Assembly: GCA_035541995.1 (NCBI GenBank)
Contig: DATKMG010000064.1
Location: 1 to 10,886 of the forward strand
From: DATKMG01 sp035541995
GTDB taxonomy: Bacteria; Acidobacteriota; Terriglobia; Versatilivoradales; Versatilivoraceae
DNA length: 10,886 bases
Direction of reading: 5' to 3'
This document shows positions 6,154-10,886 of the stretch, piece after piece. The notes beneath the pieces were generated by a model that had not been told where the DNA came from, searched no databases, and worked only from the letters and a program-made list of their open reading frames with translations. Numbering within the stretch: the stretch's first letter is position 1; each line of letters opens with the position of its first letter. A program made the translations under genes and the position numbers.

Positions 6154-6981
6154 TCACCCCTTGATCCAATCTCCAAAAAACGAACTGAGAATCCGCCGGT
6201 GCTGGATTGGGCCGACTATTTTTGCCAGTTCCTGAATTTCTACTCCTCCATCCTGAAGAGTAGCCCCCACTTCCTGTTGGTATGCTTCGACACTTTCGGC
6301 CACGATTTGACTAAGTTTGGAAACTTCATGAGGCAACCAGCCCTTTGCTTCCTGGCCAAAATACATATTCTTCAGACCATCGGATAATCCGTCCGGCTGG
6401 ACAACAGCCAACCAACCCTGAGAATATGGAGACTGGTTGGCTAGTGAGGGCTGTTGCTCTAGCCGGTCGTTGACCTGATCTACTAACCCAGCAAAAGGAA
6501 CGGCGAGAGGCACTTCTCCTGAACAATAGGCAAGCCTCAGGCTGGGATCTGTCGTGTTGATTCTGGACCCCAAAGGCGGCAATTTTACAGCATACAGGCG
6601 ACCGAAGAGCCTTTGTGCAAAATCATCTAAGCCGAACCGGAGTTTTCCCCCGCCTTCCACCTTGGCCCAGAAATGACTGGGGTGATAGAAAAGGCCTTCG
6701 GCCATTCGAAAGGTCCCAACGCCAATCTCTGCCTCCAAAGCGTTGCCCCGGCTGGTCTTCGGTATTCTGTTCTTCCTAGAGTGGCTAGGAGCTTCCTTTT
6801 CATGCCCTGATGAGCGAGCAGCTCTGCGAGCGCCGAGGGCTTGATCAAGCAGACAATTCTCGCAATCGTAGCTTCGGTCGCAGAGCCGGTAATTTAGAGT
6901 TCCTGACATCATCCAGATGCACTTCGCCAGCTGATCTCCTATTGGTACAGGTGAGGGAAATCTGAATTTTATTGTCGACAT
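6154..6981 (-). CDS. GcvH-like protein with Cys-rich N-terminus and no lipoyl lysine
   Basis: This 275-residue protein is a paralog of the next gene product. Its N-terminus has a cysteine motif C21-x-W, C34, C40-x-x-C43 within CIWMMSGTLNY and LCDRSYDCENCLLDQAL, which could bind a metal or cluster. A basic, low-complexity linker (about 50-85) leads to a GcvH-like domain at about 93-205 (LFYHPSHFWAKVE, GLDDFAQRLFG, PYSQGWL). Aligning PFAGLVDQVN with the H-protein loop puts S154 where the lipoyl lysine should be, so lipoylation is not expected. It shares LQDGG (242-246) near the C-terminus with its paralog. The ATG at 6981 is chosen because GAGGGAGG lies 4 nt upstream; an in-frame ATG at 7005 would lie upstream of that site. 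It is likely the first gene of the redox cluster. Confidence 0.82.
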   Translation of the reverse strand: MSTIKFRFPSPVPIGDQLAKCIWMMSGTLNYRLCDRSYDCENCLLDQALGARRAARSSGHEKEAPSHSRKNRIPKTSRGNALEAEIGVGTFRMAEGLFYHPSHFWAKVEGGGKLRFGLDDFAQRLFGRLYAVKLPPLGSRINTTDPSLRLAYCSGEVPLAVPFAGLVDQVNDRLEQQPSLANQSPYSQGWLAVVQPDGLSDGLKNMYFGQEAKGWLPHEVSKLSQIVAESVEAYQQEVGATLQDGGVEIQELAKIVGPIQHRRILSSFFGDWIKG

Positions 6982-6985
6982 GCTG

Positions 6986-6993
6986 CCTCCCTC
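6986..6993 (-). promoter_or_regulatory. Strong Shine-Dalgarno that fixes the GcvH-like start
   Basis: On the minus strand GAGGGAGG ends 4 nt before the ATG at 6981. It lies inside the longer reading that would begin with ATG at 7005, so the downstream start is favoured. Confidence 0.75.
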
Positions 6994-7032
6994 TTTGGTA
7001 ATCATGCGCTACTTACCCAGGAGGTGCAGCCT

Positions 7033-7054
7033 GAATTCCAAAGACTTTGAATTC
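7033..7054. repeat. Imperfect EcoRI-flanked palindrome in the presumed leader
   Basis: GAATTC(C)AAAG-A-CTTTGAATTC is a 22-bp palindrome with one bulged C. It lies about 52 nt upstream of the GcvH-like ATG and inside the presumed 5' leader if the TATAAT promoter is used. It could be a dimeric repressor operator or a stem-loop. Confidence 0.5.
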
Positions 7055-7108
7055 GCGATCTTTCTAATAATATATTGATAATAATAGGTTTAGTTATTTA
7101 GCTGAATC

Positions 7109-7114
7109 ATTATA
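7109..7114 (-). promoter_or_regulatory. Candidate -10 box (TATAAT) for the GcvH-like genes
   Basis: A perfect TATAAT occurs on the minus strand. Transcription would start near 7101 and give a leader of about 120 nt to the ATG at 6981. The hexamer 17 bp upstream (AAGTCA) is a poor -35, so the promoter may need an activator bound at the upstream repeats. The surrounding DNA from about 7060 to 7115 is strongly AT-rich. Confidence 0.45.
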
Positions 7115-7207
7115 CCGCGTCTTCGTCTGTTGACTTTATCAACACTCATTTAACGGTTGGTACAGCTAACTAAGGCGAGGAAAATCCCTGCAATGATGAA
7201 CCTATCT

Positions 7208-7243
7208 CCGATTGGTGAATTTGTCGATGCCGATTGTTGAATT
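7208..7243. repeat. Two 14-bp direct repeats 22 bp apart
   Basis: CCGATTGGTGAATT (7208-7221) and CCGATTGTTGAATT (7230-7243) differ at one base. Their 22-bp phase is close to two helical turns, which suits tandem binding of a regulator on one DNA face about 100-130 bp upstream of the TATAAT box. The second copy overlaps the inverted repeat at 7237-7252. Confidence 0.6.
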
Positions 7244-7270
7244 ACTATTCAATCGCAAGGATGCTCGTGC

Positions 7271-7287
7271 TTGACACGTCATGTCAA
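7271..7287. repeat. Inverted repeat TTGACA-N5-TGTCAA
   Basis: Perfect 6-bp arms flank 5 bp, a symmetric layout typical of a dimeric regulator site. It lies about 160 bp upstream of the candidate -10 box, near the direct repeats. Confidence 0.5.
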
Positions 7288-7394
7288 TAGCCCCAGGACG
7301 TGATGCCTTGAAGGGTTGGTCCATGTTTGTAATCTGCCTTGAGGAATTACTCGCTTGAGAGGGAGGGGATTTAGATCAGTGTTAATGAAGTAGC

Positions 7395-8387
7395 TCAGCG
7401 TACTCGGGTGAGTATTTGCTCTGGGATGGAAAAGAGAGCATCTCGGTAGACTGAAGCCGGGAAGAGCTGCAGCTTTTGCAGAGCCAAATCGGCAAATGCA
7501 CGAGCCCGAGCCTGTACGCGCACCAAAGTGTCGTATTTCTCGATAATCCGAAGTATATCTTGCCTTGAGACGGTGTTGAACTGCTTCTCTTTCAGCACCT
7601 GCCAAATTTTCTTTCCTTCTTCCGGACTGCAGCGTTCCAGCGCGTAGAGTAGAGGCAGCGTGATTTTGCCTTCCATTAAGTCGCTGAGGACCGGTTTGCC
7701 TAGAACCTGTTGAGAGGAGCTGAAATCCAGAACATCGTCGATCAACTGAAATGCCACTCCCAGGTTCAAGCCGTACTGGGCCAGTGCCTCCTCTTGTTCT
7801 TGGCTTGCCTGGCTCAGCGTGGCTCCGATGCGAGAGCATCCTGAAAACAAATAGGCCGTTTTCCGGCGGGAAATCTCGAGTAGTTGTTCCTCAGTAACTT
7901 GCTCCTGTCCGTTCAATTCCAGCTGAATCAGTTCCCCTTCCACCATCTTCTGGGTGAGGTCGATAAGAATGTCGAGGACATGAAAATTCCGTTGACGAAG
8001 AGCCAACACGAAGGATTGCATATACAGCCAATCGCCGACCAGGACAGTGATCTGGTTGCCCCATTTGTGATTGACACTGGACCGCCCGCGGCGGGTGTCG
8101 GCTCCGTCAATGATGTCATCGTGGACCAGAGTTGCGGTATGGATGAATTCTACGACTGCTGCGAGTTGAATCGCTGACGAATCGGGGGTCCCGCAGAGCT
8201 TTGCACACAAGAGCAGGAGACAGGGACGGATCCTCTTTCCGCCCCCTTCCTGTAAGTACTTCCCAATGTCCGATACGGTCCGGACGGAAGAACGGCTCTG
8301 ACGCGCAAACTCCGTCTCCACTTGCTGGAGGTCGTCCTTGAGCAAATTGAATATGTCTTGGCGATCCACTCCGGGCTTCCGGTTCAC
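7395..8387 (-). CDS. Trans-polyprenyl diphosphate synthase (long-chain, IspB/HepT type)
   Basis: This enzyme condenses isopentenyl diphosphate onto an allylic primer to make the isoprenoid tail of a respiratory quinone. The 330 residues contain KRIRP (51-55), the first aspartate-rich motif DDIID (90-94) followed by TRRGR, the second motif DDVLD (217-221), and DLMEGKITLPLLYAL (236-250). Length and motifs match octaprenyl/heptaprenyl synthases. Small residues A85 and T86 just before the first motif suit a long product, but chain length cannot be read from sequence. Translation starts at GTG (8385-8387) and overlaps the yajQ stop as GTGA, so the two genes are coupled. It probably supplies the quinone that the NrfD-like protein of the adjacent cluster uses, but it is also a general housekeeping gene. 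Confidence 0.96.
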   Translation of the reverse strand: MNRKPGVDRQDIFNLLKDDLQQVETEFARQSRSSVRTVSDIGKYLQEGGGKRIRPCLLLLCAKLCGTPDSSAIQLAAVVEFIHTATLVHDDIIDGADTRRGRSSVNHKWGNQITVLVGDWLYMQSFVLALRQRNFHVLDILIDLTQKMVEGELIQLELNGQEQVTEEQLLEISRRKTAYLFSGCSRIGATLSQASQEQEEALAQYGLNLGVAFQLIDDVLDFSSSQQVLGKPVLSDLMEGKITLPLLYALERCSPEEGKKIWQVLKEKQFNTVSRQDILRIIEKYDTLVRVQARARAFADLALQKLQLFPASVYRDALFSIPEQILTRVR

Positions 8388-8884
8388 AGACTCCGATAAT
8401 TGGCAAACTGCATATCAAAGTCAAATTCTTGGGATTTCAGCAATTTGATCACTTCTTGCAGGGTGTCGCGGTCCTTGCCACTGACGCGAACAAAATCGCC
8501 ATTAATCGAGGCTTGAACTCTCAACTTTGATTCTTTGATGATCTTGACAATTTCCCGGGCCTCTTCAATCGGGATACCCTGCTGCAAATCGACCTCTTGA
8601 CGAAAGGTGGTACTGGCCGATGGCGCCGGTTTGCCGTATCTTAGGGCCTTTAACGGAACTCCCCGTTTAATCAATTTCTGCTGCAAGATATCATTCAAGC
8701 TTCTGAGCTTAAATTCGTCATCAGAGATTAATACCAGCTTGTCTTTCCCTTCCTGACGGACCTCGCTCTTGCTTCCTTTGAAATCAAATCGGGTGCGTAC
8801 TTCCTTCATGGTCTGTTGGATGGCGTTATCGATCTCCTGCAGATCGATCTTGGAAACGATATCAAAAGAATTCTGTGCTGCCAT
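8384..8884 (-). CDS. yajQ: YajQ family (UPF0234) nucleotide/c-di-GMP-binding protein
   Basis: This 166-residue protein matches YajQ over its whole length. The hallmark N-terminus NSFDIVSKIDLQEIDNAI, the segment TRFDFKGSKSEV and the ending SQEFDFDMQFANYR are all present. YajQ proteins have two ferredoxin-like folds. They bind nucleic acids or nucleotides, and a Xanthomonas member is a c-di-GMP effector; whether this one binds c-di-GMP is not visible here. The ATG is preceded by AAGGA with an 8-nt spacer. Its stop overlaps the GTG of the polyprenyl synthase, an arrangement that implies cotranscription but not an obvious shared function. Confidence 0.97.
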   Translation of the reverse strand: MAAQNSFDIVSKIDLQEIDNAIQQTMKEVRTRFDFKGSKSEVRQEGKDKLVLISDDEFKLRSLNDILQQKLIKRGVPLKALRYGKPAPSASTTFRQEVDLQQGIPIEEAREIVKIIKESKLRVQASINGDFVRVSGKDRDTLQEVIKLLKSQEFDFDMQFANYRSL

Positions 8885-8956
8885 TTTGAAGATCCTTCCA
8901 CACTCCGTGAGAAGCTGTGTGTATCCAGGAAAACACCGCGTCGGGTTGAGACTCTA

Positions 8957-8974
8957 AGGTTGCCTTGGCAACCT
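8957..8974. repeat. Perfect 8-bp inverted repeat between tatD and yajQ
   Basis: AGGTTGCC-TT-GGCAACCT lies in the 184-bp gap between the two genes, 73 bp upstream of yajQ. The 2-nt centre is too short for a good RNA loop unless a pair opens, and no T-run follows on the minus strand. A DNA-level operator or a weak transcript-end hairpin are both possible. Confidence 0.4.
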
Positions 8975-9068
8975 GTTTGACATCAAAGGGATTGTGACAA
9001 CCTTTCGTCTGCTTCCCCTGAATTAGCAATTCTCTTGAACTTTCCGAGTCTATCACAAGCAGGCGAGT

Positions 9069-9902
9069 TCATCGCACTTGTTGCTGCAAAGAAGACTTTT
9101 CGTTAGGAGTCGCGGGAGGGGCATGAACCTTCCTGCCCAATAATCTCATGTAGTTGTTAGTCGTAACCTCGGCAATCGACTCCATACTTGTCTCCCTCAC
9201 TTGAGCCAAGGCCCTGGCAACTTCAACAACATGCACGGGTTCGTTGCGCTTTCCACGATATGGCACCGGAGCAAGATACGGAGAGTCTGTCTCGATGAGT
9301 AAACGGTCCGATGGAATCTTTCGAGCCACATCACGAAGATCCCTCGACTTAGGGAATGTCAGAATCCCGGAAAATGAGATGAAGAAGCCCATCTCCAAGC
9401 ACCTCAAGGCCGTCGCCAGCGAGCCCGTGTAGCAATGCAGAACTCCGGCGGGATCGTCATTCCTGCAATGACTGGCGAGGATCTCAAGCATTTTTGCCTC
9501 CGCATCACGACTGTGAATGATGACTGGCAACTCCTTGGCCCTGGCCAGCCCCAATTGACGAATGAAGACGTCTTCTTGGGTCTCGCGAGGGGACAGGTCG
9601 TAGTGAAAATCGAGGCCGATTTCTCCCCAAGCTACGACCTTTGCATGGTCGGCCAGACGGTCCAGCCAGTCAAAATCCGCACCCGTTGCCCTCCTTGCCT
9701 CGTGAGGGTGAATTCCAACGGTTGCATCAAGCTGCTCGTATCTGCTGGAGAGCTCGATCGCAGAGTCGAGCGGCTCGGGCCCACCTCCTCCTCCAATTAC
9801 AAGGATTCGTTCAATGCCGCCGACCTGCGCCCGTCTCAGGACTGCCTCACGGTCACTGTCGAAATCCCCAAGATCCAGGTGCGCGTGCGAATCAATGAGC
9901 AT
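9069..9902 (-). CDS. tatD: TatD-family metal-dependent hydrolase/deoxyribonuclease
   Basis: This is a TIM-barrel metallohydrolase of the TatD family, whose members act as 3'-5' exonucleases in DNA quality control. From the chosen start it has 277 residues with all metal ligands: H6 and H8 in DSHAHLD, E94 in GEIGLD, H130 in IIHSRDA, H156 in LHCYTG and D206 in ETDSPYL. The ATG at 9902 is chosen because MLIDSHAHLD is the canonical N-terminus. The frame stays open to an ATG at 10010 inside the DedA gene, which would add 36 unconserved residues. No strong ribosome site precedes 9902. The gene follows the DedA gene by 61 bp and probably shares its transcript. The C-terminal 20 residues or so are low-complexity. 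Confidence 0.94.
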   Translation of the reverse strand: MLIDSHAHLDLGDFDSDREAVLRRAQVGGIERILVIGGGGGPEPLDSAIELSSRYEQLDATVGIHPHEARRATGADFDWLDRLADHAKVVAWGEIGLDFHYDLSPRETQEDVFIRQLGLARAKELPVIIHSRDAEAKMLEILASHCRNDDPAGVLHCYTGSLATALRCLEMGFFISFSGILTFPKSRDLRDVARKIPSDRLLIETDSPYLAPVPYRGKRNEPVHVVEVARALAQVRETSMESIAEVTTNNYMRLLGRKVHAPPATPNEKSSLQQQVR

Positions 9903-9963
9903 AGGAAAATTTGGGCGGCCGATCAAGAGTTCCAGTAAACTGCCCTCTGTCCCTTTAGCCTCA

Positions 9964-10707
9964 CTATGGTATGGATTCTTCGTTCTTGCCGGCAGGATTG
10001 CCAGGTCCATTCGTAACCAAAGAATCTCGTTTGTGTGTCGCGGGCAACGGTTCTCCGGCCTCCAGATCGCGTGATTCCCGGCTTGCTTTCATGCGGTTTC
10101 GCCAGTATTCGACTATAATGGGAAGGACTGAGACGAATATGATCAGGAGAATAACCTTTTCCAAATGATGCCTGACTAACGGAATATTCCCCAAGAAAAA
10201 CCCGGCCGCGACCATCGTACAAACCCAGAAGATCCCCCCGAAAATGTTATAAGCCGCAAAGCGCGGATAGGACATTTGGGCAATCCCAGCAACCACTGGC
10301 GCGAAGGTTCGGGCAAATGGAACGAACCTTGCTAGAAAAATGGCCTTACCACCGTGACGATCATAGAACTCCTTGGCATAAAGCAGATGCTTGCGTTTGA
10401 ACAGCAGTGAATCTTCCTTTTCATATAGCACTAATCCTGTCCTATAGCCAATGCTGAAACCAACAGCATCACCCACTACAGCCATGATGCTCAAGAGTAC
10501 CATGAGATACTGGACTTTGAAAAATCCCTGAGACGCTACTAGACCGGCCGTAAACAAGAGTGAATCACCAGGAAGAAAGAACCCTACAAATAGTCCGGTT
10601 TCGGCAAACACGATCACCGCTAGAACAACGTAGCCGCCCGAGCGAATCAGTTGAATCAGCTTATCGGGCTGATAGAGGCTCTGAAGAAACTCGATTACTG
10701 ATCCCAA
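9964..10707 (-). CDS. DedA-family (SNARE-associated/VTT domain) membrane protein
   Basis: This is an integral membrane protein of the DedA family, which is implicated in lipid-carrier transport and membrane homeostasis. The 247 residues show the family signature: E36 in FAETG, D48 in FLPGDSLLF, G79/D80 in the next segment, and R127/R133 in ARFVPFARTFAPVVAG. The E-to-D spacing of 12 and the R-to-R spacing of 6 match functional E. coli DedA proteins. Several hydrophobic helices end near residue 200, followed by a charged, disordered tail of about 45 residues. The best start is TTG (10705-10707), with GCGAGG 4 nt upstream; no ATG lies nearby. The 179 bp between this start and the right edge show no gene. 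Confidence 0.94.
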   Translation of the reverse strand: MGSVIEFLQSLYQPDKLIQLIRSGGYVVLAVIVFAETGLFVGFFLPGDSLLFTAGLVASQGFFKVQYLMVLLSIMAVVGDAVGFSIGYRTGLVLYEKEDSLLFKRKHLLYAKEFYDRHGGKAIFLARFVPFARTFAPVVAGIAQMSYPRFAAYNIFGGIFWVCTMVAAGFFLGNIPLVRHHLEKVILLIIFVSVLPIIVEYWRNRMKASRESRDLEAGEPLPATHKRDSLVTNGPGNPAGKNEESIP

Positions 10708-10886
10708 ACGACCTCGCTTTTGTGAAAACTCGGGTCCTGGGGATAAAGCTCAATCCCGCTGAACGCTCATTGGCTTTCAAACACAACACCTGCACATCAC
10801 GTGGATTGAAGCCACAATTGATTCCTATTGATAAGGCGATCTGTGGTATGCCGCGATCTGGGAATAATACAATTGAAAACGCCTGG

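Larger units (their letters stand above)
6982..7394. other. 413-bp AT-rich intergenic control region
   Basis: The region lies between the polyprenyl synthase stop and the GcvH-like start, and no open frame in it looks like a gene. It contains an imperfect palindrome in the presumed leader (7033-7054), a TATAAT box on the minus strand (7109-7114), GTTGA-N5-TCAAC (7129-7143), a pair of 14-bp direct repeats (7208-7221 and 7230-7243), TTGAAT-N4-ATTCAA (7237-7252) and TTGACA-N5-TGTCAA (7271-7287). This density of short symmetric elements suggests a regulated promoter. No clear intrinsic terminator for the synthase gene was found. Confidence 0.65.

Noticed and set aside
5405..6981. Assignment of the GcvH-like genes to the glycine cleavage system
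   Set aside because: One copy is membrane-anchored, the other lacks the lipoyl lysine, both carry extra domains, and gcvP, gcvT and lipoate genes are absent from the window.
7279..7839. 186-codon minus-strand frame overlapping the polyprenyl synthase
   Set aside because: It is an out-of-frame shadow of the synthase, whose catalytic motifs are intact in the other frame; its translation is Arg/Ser-rich and motif-free.
8862..9056. Open frame of 64 codons upstream of and overlapping yajQ on the minus strand
   Set aside because: It starts at a GTG with no ribosome site, overlaps the well-supported yajQ start and shows no recognisable motif.
9435..9938. 167-codon plus-strand frame antisense to tatD
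   Set aside because: It lies wholly opposite the conserved TatD core and has no start signal or motif.
1..10886. tRNA, rRNA, CRISPR array, insertion sequence or prophage
   Set aside because: No cloverleaf, regularly spaced direct-repeat array, transposase or phage gene could be seen on either strand.

Overview
The window comes from a bacterial chromosome of moderate GC content (about 50% by eye). Every credible gene lies on the minus strand, so transcription runs from high to low coordinates. CXXCH c-type heme motifs, an NrfD/HybB-type quinone oxidoreductase and an NtrC-type response regulator point to a Gram-negative, respiring and probably at least partly anaerobic bacterium such as those in Acidobacteriota, Desulfobacterota, Nitrospirota or NC10. 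No gene here fixes the phylum.

The right half (about 10707 to 7395) is housekeeping: a DedA-family membrane protein, a TatD-family metal-dependent hydrolase, a YajQ (UPF0234) protein and a trans-polyprenyl diphosphate synthase. The last two share a GTGA stop/start overlap. A 413-bp AT-rich intergenic region follows (6982-7394). It has a perfect TATAAT box and several short direct and inverted repeats, and it looks like the control region of the next cluster.

The left half (6981 to the left edge) reads as one redox-plus-regulation module. In order of transcription it holds: (1) a soluble GcvH-like protein with a Cys-rich N-terminus that has lost the lipoyl lysine; (2) a membrane-anchored GcvH-like paralog that keeps that lysine; (3) a 456-bp gap with a long hairpin and a sigma-54-like promoter; (4) a 4x[4Fe-4S] HybA/NrfC-type protein; (5) an NrfD/HybB-type membrane protein fused to a C-terminal triheme c7-like domain; (6) a compact inverted array of heptamer repeats; (7) a membrane histidine kinase whose periplasmic sensor domain carries CXXCH and CX4CH motifs; and (8) a sigma-54-activating NtrC-family response regulator cut by the left edge.

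The working model is inference. Genes 4 and 5 would exchange electrons between the quinone pool, iron-sulfur clusters and periplasmic hemes. The heme-motif kinase would sense periplasmic redox state or a ligand, and its sigma-54 activator would turn on the module. The two GcvH-like proteins would be accessory carriers or scaffolds outside glycine cleavage, since no gcvP or gcvT and no catalytic oxidoreductase subunit are present. This module is the part of the window most likely to be undescribed.
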